Shown piece after piece: positions 35,161 to 46,919 of a stretch of DNA of 64,000 nt (position 1 is the stretch's first letter; the number at the start of each line of letters is the position of its first letter). The translations under genes were made by a program, and so were the position numbers. This DNA is from Rhizophagus irregularis. Taxonomy: Eukaryota > Glomeromycota > Glomeromycetes > Glomerales > Glomeraceae. The notes below the pieces were generated by a model. It was not told the DNA's origin. It did not search any database and saw nothing but the letters and a program-made list of their open reading frames with translations. The DNA lies in contig NC_089439.1 in assembly GCF_026210795.1 (NCBI RefSeq), forward strand, positions 2,108,001 to 2,172,000, written 5' to 3'.

Positions 35161-35870
35161 ACTATATGCAATTAATATGTTGACCTTAATAGGTACTTAT
35201 TTGGTATGATCTGCAGTTAGATGTGTACATTAAACTATTTTCAATTTTTATCTATTTGTATAAGATATTCTAGAAACTATGAGAGCAATTAAATAAAATA
35301 TACAGTATAACAATCTCAGTTAATAAATTAGAATAATCATATATAATACAAAAGTATATATTTGTCTAAAAGCGCCAAGATTGTGAAGCGATGATGCTAG
35401 CTAAATCATACCGGATAAACTTAATTACTCACTAGCCAACTAAATTAAATTTGACGATAAAAATTCACTTCTGGTAAAATAGAGTTAATGTCTTTTTTCG
35501 AGAAAAAATATATACCGTTTATTTTTAATTTGTTATTCGGTTGGTGTTCAAAGATTCGGGCGAAATTTCTAAATATAGCAGACAAAAGGTAGATTGAAAT
35601 AATTTTTTTGAACCGGGTGAATCGGGTAAATATAATAAACTGATTCATTTGTTATTTGTATGCATGTGTAAGCAATTTCTAGATATTTTCTTTACAAAAA
35701 TTTAGTATATTATGAATGGCATTTTAAATGAATAATAAATTACTAATCGTACAATTAATACAGTAGTATATTATACTTCAGACTCGGATGTTATATGTCT
35801 CCATCTATTTAATTATCTAAATCGGTAAATTGCCGAAAAATAATAATGTCAAAAAAAATAGATAAAAAAA

Positions 35871-35961
35871 CTTATATATAAGTCCTAGCAACCCACAGTT
35901 ATATTTAATATAATAATCAATAAGTTGCAAATTTTTGATTCCTTTTTTATACTTCGTTATA
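35871..35961 (+). promoter_or_regulatory. Family A promoter, diverged
   Basis: A TATATATAA box at about 35873-35881 lies about 85 bp before the ATG, and CTTCGTTATA directly precedes the start codon. The intervening leader has diverged from the 5-11 kb cluster. Confidence 0.5.
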
Positions 35962-36273
35962 ATGTCGTTAAAAAATTATGAACAAAAAACTTGCGGAACG
36001 CCACCATATGTTCAAAATATCTGTTTCGAAAATAATGCTTGCAAGATAATAAAAGAAAGTAAAACTCAAAAGGTTTGCTCTGATTGTAAAGAAATGAGAG
36101 ATTCTGTCAAACTTATTTCTAATAAAGCAAATAAAACAGAAGTAGTAATTGACGATTTTTATAAAAATCCCATAAGAAAGAGTAAGATTAATCAATTTTC
36201 TATCTTCAATGTAAGATTTACCTTAAACAATGCCTCTTGCGAATTAGAATACGATTTATCAAAATTTCTTTAA
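35962..36273 (+). CDS. Family A small CxxC protein
   Basis: This is a 103-residue protein of unrecognised function. The start MSLKNYEQKTCGTPPYVQNI was chosen at the ATG in the conserved CGTTATA-ATG context; the in-frame ATG nine codons upstream is not conserved. A CFENNACK segment follows, then CSDCKEMRDSVKLI at about residue 38, a charged helix, the linker FYKNPIRKSKINQF and the core FNVRFTLNNASCELEYDLSK. It ends at FL because of a small indel relative to the 47 and 57 kb genes. Coding substitutions relative to the 25051-25374 copy are spread along the protein while the cysteines stay fixed, which would fit selection on them but needs a formal test. Confidence 0.7.
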   Translation: MSLKNYEQKTCGTPPYVQNICFENNACKIIKESKTQKVCSDCKEMRDSVKLISNKANKTEVVIDDFYKNPIRKSKINQFSIFNVRFTLNNASCELEYDLSKFL

Positions 36274-36434
36274 AAAAAATTACATAAATTAATAATTTTT
36301 CGACTCAACATTGCAATAACGACAGTCTTCTATCTCTAATGACAATCGTTGTCTATATTTACAATTTATCAAGGCAAAATCGATTCTCGGGTAATTAGAA
36401 AAAGTATTCTTTTCCTAAATTTATTAAATAATTT

Positions 36435-36447
36435 ATCACAAACACAA
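36435..36447 (+). terminator. 3'-end signature of family A gene
   Basis: ATCACAAACACAA lies 162 bp after the stop codon. The following TTATGCATTAAGATTTATTA is also shared with other copies. Confidence 0.45.
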
Positions 36448-37509
36448 TTTATTTTATGCATTAAGATTTATTAAGAAATTATTTAAGACACGAATTTTAT
36501 GGACAATATTTTACGTTATAAAATCATTTGTGTAATTATTACAGCAACCATTTTACTCCTTTTTTATTAAACAAATAATAAATTTATATATTATGATATA
36601 TATGAATAAATGTGTTTTTTAACATTCGGCACTAGTTTTTGATGGTCTAATTTTATCATCTTTGATAATTTAACTTATTACTATCTTTTTGCACTCAATA
36701 AGTATTAATAACTGCTTATTGATATACTTTCCTTAACCCTAACTTCACGTAATTTACAACCAAGTTTTATTTGACGAAATAATATTCAGGGCCCCAGAAA
36801 AGTCCGTCTCTCACAGTATAGGTATAAGGGGAAATTTACTATTAGCTCATTCAAGGCCGGAATGATTATAATAATGCCGGCCAGTATCTAGCTAGTTCTT
36901 GACTAGAATTATCAAGAATTATCCATCTAAGGAAAGATCTACGTAATTGCGGTGGGTCACTGTAAAAAAAGTTAATCCATTTTTTATTTTCCATCTTTTT
37001 TTCGTAAAAGGCTTATATTTCCGGATTTAATAACCTTATGTTACAGAATTTATCGAATTATTTACATTTTCCGTGAATGGATCCGTGAAAGGCTCATTTT
37101 TACGGAGTTTTTACAGAAATAACGGATAAAATTTTTTTGAGTCGTCGTGAATCACATGTTTTAAATATTTATTTAAATAACATTAGATATAAACTGAACG
37201 CGGATAATTGGAAAAAGTACGAAGACAGTGAAAAAAATGTTTTTATGTAATGAATTAATTACCATTAATTTTTTTTTAAAAAAAAAAAATTCTATATTTT
37301 TTAGTTTCTCTCCGGACTTACAACGATTCTGTTTCCTAATTCTTAACATAAAGATATTAGTCACTCATGTGGGCTTATGTGGAAATTTGTTCAAGCTAAA
37401 CGAACAATGTAACATTTCTGTAATTATCTTGAAAGAACATTATGAAAGGGAGGTACGTTTCATTGGTGGTTCTTTATTCATATTAACTAGGTAACGGTGA
37501 CCGTTAAAC

Positions 37510-38259
37510 GTCCGAAGCGGGCGTCACGCTGCACGTTTTCCAAAGTGAAAACTTATTAGTGTTATATTTGCAACGATTTATAAATATTATCTTTATTGTC
37601 AAACTCAATTGTTAAAGTTTTTATTGATGGATAGTTTAATAAAATAATTTAACATAATTATAAATTAAATACCGAAAATAATAATATGTAATTTTAGACT
37701 ATTTGTAATAATAAATAAAATTTCGTTAAGATTTAATCATTTAAATTAGTCGCTTTTCTTCAGACAATCTCTCTTGTAACCTTTTACATTTTTTAAACGA
37801 AAATGGCTTAAAAAGTACATCACCAAGAACATGGACCCTGGAAATTGCCACAATTTTGCGTTAATATTTTAATAACGAAAATAAATTACACAAGATATAA
37901 GTTATATTTTTTCATTTATTATGTTTTTTCATTTATTAATGAATATTAAATTACATGAAGAAATAGTTTAAAAACAACTAAATTTATTATATACATCTTA
38001 TGAAGGTTAAACTAAAGTTTAATAAAGTCTAATTCTGTATCGAAATTAATAAGCTAATAGTATATTTTTTATTTTTATTTTAGAATGTAGACAGAGTCAG
38101 GCTAATTTTTATTTTATTTTATTTTTATTATATAGACATCGATTACAAAGCTAATATTTTAAACTTAAAGTACTATATATATGTATGGTCACGTGTATAT
38201 AAGTCACGTGCGTTGCACGCTTTTGTGTAGAATGTAAAAGTCGTCCGCCCGCTTCGGAC
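37510..38259. mobile_element. TIR element with GTCCGAAGCGGGCG ends
   Basis: GTCCGAAGCGGGCG at the left (37510-37523) and CGCCCGCTTCGGAC at the right are perfect inverted repeats of 14 bp enclosing about 720 bp of A/T-rich DNA without an ORF. No clear target-site duplication was found. The strong G+C contrast of the tips is typical of the small elements in this window. Confidence 0.6.
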
Positions 38260-39293
38260 AATAAATGGCGACACGAATTCAAACTATAGTATTTCTTTTT
38301 AAAAAAAGTTAAACGAAAATTTTGTACGTTTCATCAGGGTGTACCATCAAATAATTAAATAAAAACATATGTAAAGTATCATATAAAAAATTACTATCAA
38401 TTTTTTTGACGATCACTATAATTAATTCATAAGAAACTTCATATTAAAATAGACAAAATTTCACACTTCCATAACTCTAACTCATTCCCACTATTTACTT
38501 TTTAAATTCTGCAAGAATATCCAAAATAGTGTTTAGAACCAGCCTTTTTAGTTAATACTTAATAATAAAACTTATTTTTTCTTTACTTGTTTTTTAAAAA
38601 AATCGAGGTATTGCGTTATTCTTTTAAGTTATCATGTATTCTTTTAGTCTTTTAGTATTGCATAAAAACTAATAATACATGATTTATTGAGATTTCGGAT
38701 TTTTCACGGGAAAATACGAATCAAGAAATCGAAACTAAGGCTTTCTGTTGGCAAAATTTATTTGAAAATATTGACAAATCTAGTATTAAAATGTCTGGAA
38801 ACAAAGAAATAATACAAATATAATTCACAAGATGCCAGACAATTTGATGTAGAGCGAGTTACCTATTATTTGACAAATATTTTTCTAAAAAAAAATAATT
38901 TCGTTGTATTTTATTTATAAACTATGTATGTATTTGTATTTACAATAATAATGAAATAATAATTAAGTGACAATTCATCACTTAACGAGAGAAAATGATC
39001 AGCAAAAATGGAATGCCATGTTCTTCCAAAGTAAAGTCCATGAATAAAAAACTAATACTTTGGCAACTTTGGAAATATAAAAATGAAGATATTTCGAGTT
39101 ATTTTCAAATAAAATTTGTGCGACAGAGATCGTCAAAATTACTGCGTAAACTATTTCCATGGTAAAAAATGAGATAGATAACTAAGCGAAGAATCACCTT
39201 TAAAACTTTGTTAATAGGTGCAATTTGACAAAATAAACAACTTTTGTTAATGTTAAAAGTCGATTATTAAACTAGATTTTTTATTATTTTTAA

Positions 39294-39629
39294 TTGCCGG
39301 TCCGTCACTCAACGGTACAAAATTAATTTGTAGATCCGGCACAGATTTTATATGAATTACGTTAATTAAAATAACAAAAAAAAAAATATTTTTTTTTATT
39401 TTTCTTTTAGTTTTTTTTTGGCACACCTTGATCCTACCGGTTTTGGAAAACACACCCAGGTAATGTAATACCCTTTTCTAGCAAATTTTTGAAGTATTTA
39501 TGTTGTTGTGACGTGTTTTTAAGATAGTGCAAACACCATTCCAGAGCAATAGTATTTAATATATAAAAGTCCGTCGAAATTAATTATAGATTGCCGATCA
39601 TTTTGTACCGTTGAGTGGCGGACCGGCAA
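39294..39629. mobile_element. TIR element with TTAA flanks
   Basis: TTGCCGGTCCGTCACTCAAC at the left and its inverse GTTGAGTGGCGGACCGGCAA at the right enclose 336 bp. The arms extend to about 30 bp with two mismatches. TTAA flanks both ends (39290-39293 and 39630-39633), as in piggyBac-type target duplications, although a TA duplication is also compatible. Confidence 0.75.
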
Positions 39630-39959
39630 TTAAATTTTTATTTAGCAAAATCAGTAAGTTTTTGGTTTATTAAAAAATTAGAATTATTCATTGTGTTTTA
39701 TAATTATAAATTTATTTTAATTTAAAAATATAGTGTCAATTAAATGGAAAATATGTATAATCTGTCATAATAAAAAGTTCACAAATTTGATGCGCAGTTT
39801 TATATAAAATTTCAAATGCAGCAAATTTGACGATCTCTGTCGCACAAATTTTATTTTTTATTTTATCCCGAAAATTGCACAAAATGATACGCAAAAACCT
39901 ACATTTCTATATTCCCAAAGTTGTAAAGCATTAGTTTTTTACCCACATCAGGAGATTAT

Positions 39960-40580
39960 ATGAGGCGAATATTAGCGTAAAGTTGTCAAATATGTATAAT
40001 CTCTGGAAATTTACACCCCGTAAAAATCTATAAATATACGGTTTTGCATAAATTACACTTGAAACATAGTTATTTAATAAGGCATATCTTAAAAAGTGCC
40101 ATAAATTATTCATGAATAGGTAGTTTCGAAGTTTTACATTCCAAAATAATTTCTTAAATATTCGATTTTAAGTAATCTACACATAAAAATAATTTGAAAA
40201 ATACTTTATTGATTTTGTATCTTAAAAAGTTTCGTAAATTCTACGCTAGTAGGTAGTTTCAGTAATTTACACTTTAGAAATTTGCATAAATACATGATTT
40301 TGTATAACCCACACATGAAAATGTAGCTTAAAATATTTTGAATAAGTTTGTATCTAAAAAAGTTATGTAAAATTTACATAAATAGTTAGCTTCAGTATTA
40401 TACACTTTAAAAATTTATGTAAATATGTAATTTAAATAAACTGCATGTCAAAATACAGTTTAAAAATATTTTAAAAACTTTGTATCTGAAGAAAGTTGTG
40501 TAAAAATTTGCACAAATAGGTAATTTGGTAATACACTTTAAAAATTTGCACAAATACTAAAATCATATAAAATAAATACG
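39960..40580 (+). repeat. Degenerate 132-bp tandem array
   Basis: GTATCTTAAAAAG-like landmarks recur at about 40084, 40218, 40351 and 40482. Each is followed by TAGGTAGTTTCAGTAATTTA-like sequence and ACTTTAAAAATTTGCATAAA-like sequence. About four and a half units are recognisable. Units have diverged considerably, so the array is old. Confidence 0.7.
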
Positions 40581-40651
40581 AAGGTTTAAGCATGTCTTTA
40601 TTCTAAGATAAATATGAAATATAATGTTAATAATTAAAAAAAAAGAATAAA

Positions 40652-40735
40652 TAGTGTAGTGGTTAGGTAACGAGACTTTATATATTAATAATTTATCTTG
40701 AGGTATTCAGTTCGACTCTTAGTGTAGGCAAAAAT
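40652..40735 (+). ncRNA. tRNA-like sequence, possible SINE head
   Basis: TAGTGTAGTGGTTAGG (40652-40667) fits a polymerase III A box and GTTCGACTC (40710-40718) fits a B box, 48 bp apart. The 5' and 3' parts do not form a convincing acceptor stem, so this is not a working tRNA gene by eye. TTTGACTCTTAGTGTAAG a little downstream (to about 40770) repeats the region after the B box. Confidence 0.4.
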
Positions 40736-41520
40736 AAAAATATGATTAATATCGAATTTGACTCTTAGTGTAAGTAAAAAAAACAACAAAATTGTAAGAA
40801 AATATCAGAAAAATACACGAGGGGTTATAAAGAGGAAAATTTTATGTTAAGGTAACTACATTATTTTTTACTACTAAAAAACTACGTCATTTTCAAAAAT
40901 ACACTATTTTATACTATTGAAAATTTCTCTAAAATTTTCACACTCGTATATCGTCGCGAGTGGTGTAGATTTGCGTAGTTTTTCACATGTGTATTATTTT
41001 GTAGATCTACGCTTATTTTATCCTCCTGATGCATGGACTTCACTTTGGAAGAACACGGCATTCCATTTTTGCCGATCGTGCACACCCGTTGACTAACGGA
41101 CCATCCCTTAATAATAATAATAATGCCATTTTAAAATATCTGACAAAAATTCTTTTTGACCCATCATTAACCGGCAGAATTGTCAAAAAAATCTCTGATA
41201 ATAATTTTTTATATGATACTTTACATATGTTTGAATTAATTATTTGATGGTAAACCCTAACGTTTCATGAATGCATTAATTATGCGATTTATGTCATTAG
41301 TAAAATTTTCAATATTGTGGGAATATAATACCCTGTGATAAATCACGTGGTATTTTCGGCGTATCATAGATCCACAAAATTCGATATGAAACCGCGGAGG
41401 ACACATATTTCTGAATTAATCCATGTGAAATTGAAGCCATTTTATCATAGTAGTATTGCACAATTATGTTCAATTTTAATAATAATAAAACTGAAACATG
41501 AATGTTTTCTATACATAATT

Positions 41521-41745
41521 TTAATTCAGATAGGATCCATCTGATAGAATCCATTTGATAATTGAAGGTCCATATGAAAAAATGAACACTACATATCTTT
41601 AAAACCCTTATTTAAATCTCAAACTATTTTAAATCTCTATGCTTAAACAATTTCTTTATCTAAATATTATTAATATTGTTCGGATCCTGAACAAATCAAA
41701 AAAAAAATAATGAATTTACTACAGTACTCGCTTACTTTTTACTAA
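41521..41745 (+). repeat. Dispersed repeat R3, copy 1
   Basis: This region (GGTCCATATGAAAA, CACTACATATCTTTAAA, ATTAATATTGTTCGGATC) is found inverted at about 49143-49290. Further upstream and downstream patches also match, so the copies are parts of a longer, eroded inverted duplication. Confidence 0.65.
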
Positions 41746-41802
41746 CTGAAATTTTCGATGATCGTATCTTCTCAGAATTAAATTAATCATCATACTGTAA
41801 CT

Positions 41803-41921
41803 ACTTTACAGAAACTTCAAGATCGTAGCGATGGCTTAATGCGCAGTAACTGCGTTATAAATACATATTTGCAGTTACTGCGCATTAAGCCATCGCTACG
41901 ATCTTGAAGTTTCTGTAAAGT
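41803..41921. repeat. Perfect hairpin with 51-bp arms
   Basis: Positions 41803-41853 and 41871-41921 are perfect reverse complements, separated by a 17-nt loop. The arms contain GATCGTAGCGATGGCTTAAT and are much richer in G+C than the surroundings. No clear target-site duplication was found. A transcript would fold into a long stem. Confidence 0.9.
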
Positions 41922-41929
41922 ATAAATTT

Positions 41930-43050
41930 AATGCAATTTATAGTAAATTATTGAGAATTTTCTTTTGCAAAAAGAAGAATAAAAGATTTAATTTTTCGAG
42001 ATAATTTTTACAAAAAAAAAGAGAAATTTGATAAAAAACAGAGACGAACTTTTTCCTTACAAAAAGAGAAAATGATAAATCAAAAAATAGGAAACGAGTT
42101 CCATTTTTAATTTTGAATTTTTTGTCTTATGAAAGAGAAAAAAGAATAAATTAAAAATGGTAGGCGAATTCCTTTTGTAACAAAGAATAATTTAAAGAAG
42201 GTTATTTATACAAGCTATATGTCCAAATTGGAATTATGGTTAGATTAAAAATATGAAATTTTAATCATTTCAATATATGATTGTCAAAATCAACACATTT
42301 CGGGATATGATCATCATCAATACAGGCTTATTTAAAAAAATGATTCAGAAATATAAATACTTATTATTAACGAATAGGAGAATGAACATCCCATGCCGAT
42401 TACACGAGCCCACTTTCCGTAAAAGAGAAAACTACTAGTAGAAAAAACAAGCAGATACATCATCCGTATTTTCTTTCATTTATATTAAATGCCACACAAA
42501 AAGACGAAGTTGTTGATTTTGATGTTGAATATAGAATAAAACAGTGATGAATTAAAGTAAAATAAAGGGTTAAAATTTTAAGTAAAAGGGGTTAATAGTT
42601 AGAAATAGTTAGTCATGTTGCGGCGTCGGAGGAACCTCCAAAGCCGGACGTTTGTTAGGGGTGTAAATAAGGGCATTTGTTGTCACTTTCCTCTGGTAGC
42701 GTTCGACGCTTGAGGAAAACGATAATCCGTTAACTTTTTTTTATCCAAATATACTATCATAGCAAGTATGAAAAAAATGTGAAATTATTATGTGTCACTA
42801 TATCTTTCTTGTCTTGCTTATTTAATATAAAAGCACTATGCTTAAAAGCAGTCGTATCGGATGTTGGTAAAAGTTTTATAAAATAAAATATTTTAGGTCA
42901 CTTGTGAGATACAAAAATTATAATTTTTTATAATTATTTTGAATATTATGTATTATAATTTTTTGAGTTTGCGACGCGTTGTCTCCTCTCACCTATATCA
43001 GTTGGGGTCCTTCAGTTATATTTGTGATGAAATAAATAAAAACGAAAAAT
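41930..43050. other. Intergenic sequence
   Basis: An A/G-rich stretch with AAAGAGAAA words lies at about 41960-42180. A patch richer in G+C (GGCGTCGGAGGAACCTCC and nearby) lies at about 42620-42715. No coding frame was identified. Confidence 0.4.
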
Positions 43051-43059
43051 TTTACGACA

Positions 43060-43225
43060 TTAAAAATGTATTTTAACGAAACGATGAGGAGGTTACCGAA
43101 CGTCTGGCAGGTAAATTAAAGATTCGAAACTATTGTTATCGTTATCCTAAAAATTTGTTCCATTAAAGAAATTGTTTTCAATAGAATTATTTGTGATCTG
43201 TGGCGTGGTTATTCAAACATTACGT
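43060..43225 (-). pseudogene. Family B remnant
   Basis: The plus strand repeats the pattern of the other minus-strand family B copies: GAAACGATGAGGAGGTTACC, AAGATTCGAAACTATTGTTA, TTTTCAATAGAATTATTTGT and GTGGCGTGGTTATTC. It then loses homology at about 43220, before the N-terminal half. Only the C-terminal half of the ORF remains. TTTGTGATGAAATAAA at about 43021 is a partly deleted 3' signature. Confidence 0.65.
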
Positions 43226-43229
43226 CATT

Positions 43230-46200
43230 ACCATGATAAGGAAATAAAATCGAAAAATAAATTGAAAAAAAAAGAATTTCACTCTTATTACAACGAAAAT
43301 TAATCTTGTTCGAAGATTAAACTAACATCTTTAAGTCCAAGTTTTATCAAAAAATTGTACTATATGCGAGTGGTACACAAATTAAAATGACGTGTATACG
43401 TATTATTAATGACCGACAATAAAGGTCTTTAGCACTAATTTGCAAAGTTCAGGAAGTTGAACATAAATTTTACATGACTAAAATCTTGATTTAAGTTGTG
43501 TAAGAAGGTGAACATATATATCATTATAAACGAAAATTTTAATTATAGCCTTTTAAAATTAACAGATATTAGTCCAACCTCTACCACATCGTAAATAAAC
43601 TTGGAATGATCTTATTGTTCTAAAATCTGTCCATTGTTTCAATCTAACTAAGATAGGTCAAATTTCGGACATGATTTTTGTTTCAAAGTTTTAATGCACA
43701 ATTTTTCAAACCTAATTGTATTGATTGTATTGCGTCATCATACATGATACATGATGATCTGATTGATGATGATGTTTAAACAAATATATATATAAATAGG
43801 TTTATTGTAATCGGTGATCATTCATATATATTGTACAAAACTCAAATTTTAATAATAACCTTTTTGAAATTTATTGATATGACATAACAGATAAGCTGGC
43901 TATGATTTACTACTCAATTCTTCGGTACGTGTTACCCAATTCATATCAAAAAGGGAAAAAAAGTGAAAACCATTTTTTATGTAACTTACCATTCCGGAAG
44001 CCTTTCTAAAGTAAAATAAAAAAAAGAAATCACAGAGCTTCCTAAAGATTTCCTTGAACGGATAAAGTCATAGGATTTATCCGGATTATCTATCATCTGG
44101 ATTATATCTGAATGGATAATTCTATGGCTTAGGTTAATAAAGTAAATTAAGATACTGAAACTGTGGAACTACTAAAACTAGTTTCAGCCATACAGATAAA
44201 AATTATTGTGATATCTTTCTAACAATTAATAATATTGTTCATATTCCATAATAAATTAGAAAACTCATTTTATCGTGAAAAAAATACATATATACACAAA
44301 ATTATTACACAAATGTCTTACATTATCATTAATCCACGTAATTCTAATCAGCATTCTTATCCTAGAATACAGATGGATCTTTTGTAAATTACTCCACCGG
44401 TATAAAAAAAGTATAAAAAGTATAAAATCGGTGTATACGTCATATACAATGAGATAAGCTGGATATCTAATAAAAACTTCATATACACCGATGCTCTCCT
44501 CCTTTTCGGGTGCCTCCAGCAAGGCATCGGTGAATATTTTAGTTATTCATTGATATCCATGAAATAACATGTATTTATTCTGGGGTAATTATTCGGTATC
44601 TTGATTGTTTGGATATCCAGATCTTAGAATTTCCAAATAAATTATCCTAATTATTCATAGGATGATTCGACAAATACTCTACCTAAGTTTTTAGATGAAA
44701 AACTAAATTTCTAAACCGCTTTTTTATCCCATCATTTCTCTTCCCACAGTGGCTATTCTTATGATTCCTTGTACCATTACCAGAATCGTCGGTACTTTTA
44801 CTCATTAAATAGTTAATATTGCATAACTTTGACGCGGAACAAATTTTAAGAATTTCAGTATATATATAGTATATACAGTAAGCCAATTTGTGCAGTGCTT
44901 CCTTCCTTTATACGATCGTTCTTCTTAGAATGTATGTATGTATATATAATCTTTTAATACCTCATGCAAATATTGTTTTACTATTATAAATTTATTGCAT
45001 GATTTATCTAGTAACCAATAGTCTATTATTGCAGAACATTGAATAATAGACTACCGCGGTTTAAAAATCATATTTTATAATCCCAATTGTATTCGTTACT
45101 ATTTATTTAAATGTGATGTCATTTTTGTGTCGCAATTGTAACTGTGTTTAATAAAGAAAAAAATAATGAATTGTTTTATGGGTTTAAGTTCGTTACAGAA
45201 TTTAATTAAAACATAATTAGACCTAATTTGGTAAATATCTAAAATTTTTCCAAAAAAAAATGAATTTGATACTAATTCTCTTAAAAAAGTGCTATAAAAA
45301 TAACAATTGCTACGCAAAAATTCTTTTTATAATAGAACATTAACATTATTTTTAATCTATTCAGGTTATGCATTGAAATTCCATAGAAATTTATTTATTA
45401 ATGATGCCATTTTAGATAAATTGATTGTAAATTATATAGTTATCAAAGATATTCTATTTAAGTTTTCATTTATTATCAGTATACTAAAATTCATACAATT
45501 AAAATGAAACGAATCCGATAAAAAGAAATTCTAGACATTATATACGTTTATTTAATATATGAAAATCCCAATAAAAAAAAATTCTAACATTCTAATAATT
45601 TTTAGTTACAGCTGATTGAATCTGATTGAAAAAATCGGTTGAAGGAATATTCTCGTTATCTTAAGCGTATGCTGCATGCGTTTCATAAGTATTCCTTTCT
45701 ATATAGAAAGATATTATCGTGCTAAGTTATAAAAGGATAAACTGAAAAAGAATAATAAATGAGTGAATGAATAAACAAATGAACGGTTAGTTATAAATAT
45801 ATCTTTGAAGAAAATTATTCTTTATCTTAAATATAAATTTCAATGAAAATTAAAAATCCTTAAAAGCAAGGTATTTATATTCGGATACTCTTCAATTTAT
45901 AAATATTTTCTTTACAACCTGTTCAATCAAACCCTTTTCGAATTTATTTATTCTTCGGTTATTCAAATATCCTTTAGATATTACTACATCGTACAGCAAC
46001 GATTATCTTTATTATAAATTACATATAAATAGTCTGAATAATGATTGACTCAGTTTCTTTTAGGTGCAAACCTGTCAACAAACAATTATTATTTAACCGT
46101 CTATTATAGTATAAATAAAATACAATATTCCACTCGAGTTCTTAAATGAGAACAATGGGATGTTTTTTAAAGACATTCGGTCATGCGTCATTATATACTG

Positions 46201-46660
46201 AACATGAATAAATTGATTATCGTAGGCCGAAATTTTAAATGAAACCATTATCATACTGGTATTCAATATCTAACAATAATAATATTGTGCTTATCAAGAT
46301 CTATTTACCATCATGATAGCCATAATATTTATAGATAAAATATAATGGACATTTTTTCGATTATCATGCTAATTTTGTCACTATTTAACCATTGTCATTA
46401 TTTAACCATTATTACGGAAAAATCGAGCCAATAAGAGCGGCGCAGTTTGATCTTCATGTAAAGTAAAACCATAGCATGTTTTGTTGCACATTTCTTTACC
46501 TATTTGGGTTAATTAGCATGTGATGTTATTTTCAATAGCGACCAATCGAGTAAAAACAAAATGAAATAACAGATAATAATTTTTAATTTTTGGTTCCATT
46601 ATGAAAAATGCGAAAAATGCCGATTATTTTGATTATTTTAAAATTGATATGACGTAGAAA
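43230..46660. other. Intergenic sequence
   Basis: A perfect 12-bp-arm hairpin (TAGTCTATTATT with AATAATAGACTA) lies at about 45021-45052. Several short chance frames exist, none with coding character. No other feature was seen. Confidence 0.4.
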
Positions 46661-46665
46661 ATATA

Positions 46666-46668
46666 CTA

Positions 46669-46701
<33 letters not shown>
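46666..46701. repeat. AT microsatellite
   Basis: An almost pure TA dinucleotide run upstream of the family A gene at 46920. Confidence 0.85.
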
Positions 46702-46703
<2 letters not shown>

Positions 46704-46919
46704 TAATACTTCTGAAAACAAAGATATTATTGTAAAAATTTGATGCAATGTTTAACAGATAAAAATACGTATTTCTTGTATATTTATGTTTTTTTTTGTT
46801 TTGTATACTGTATATATATATATTAAAAAAAATGGTTCATTTATCAAAATTTTATAAAAAGGGTTCGGAATTTGCAATGAAAAAACTTGCGTAATTTATT
46901 TCGTTATTCGCAGTATATA

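Larger units (their letters stand above)
35160..37490 (+). repeat. Segmental duplication SD1, copy 2
   Basis: This is colinear with 11420-14720 (see there). It is about 1 kb shorter because it lacks the small element at 13125 and other insertions. It carries the intact family A gene at 35962-36273 where the other copy has a pseudogene. Confidence 0.75.
39946..41031. mobile_element. Insertion carrying a 132-bp tandem array
   Basis: The segment begins CATCAGGAG and ends CTCCTGATG, and exactly interrupts the right arm of the foldback element. Comparison with the intact left arm reconstructs the empty site as TTTTTTACCC joined to CATGGACTT. Inside are the degenerate tandem array and the tRNA-like head described separately. 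No ORF of note is present. Confidence 0.65.
38997..41077. mobile_element. Composite foldback element with nested insertions
   Basis: The arm at 38997-39042 pairs with 41032-41077 (46 bp with about three mismatches; GATCRGCAAAAATGGAATGC). The arm continues at 39043-39160, whose partner lies at about 39815-39945 (for example GTGCGACAGAGATCGTCAAA against its inverse). The partner arm is therefore broken: 39946-41031 sits between its two parts. The loop also contains the separate element 39294-39629. It has no ORF. Confidence 0.75.

Noticed and set aside
44265-44522. Open frame of 85 residues on the minus strand
   Set aside because: Only the first residues (MLEAPEKEESIGVYEVF) look protein-like; the rest follows A/T composition. 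There is no splice context or copy to support it.
45307-45507. Open frame of 66 residues on the plus strand
   Set aside because: Composition is typical of chance frames in A/T-rich DNA (Ile, Leu, Phe, Lys) and no supporting feature was found.
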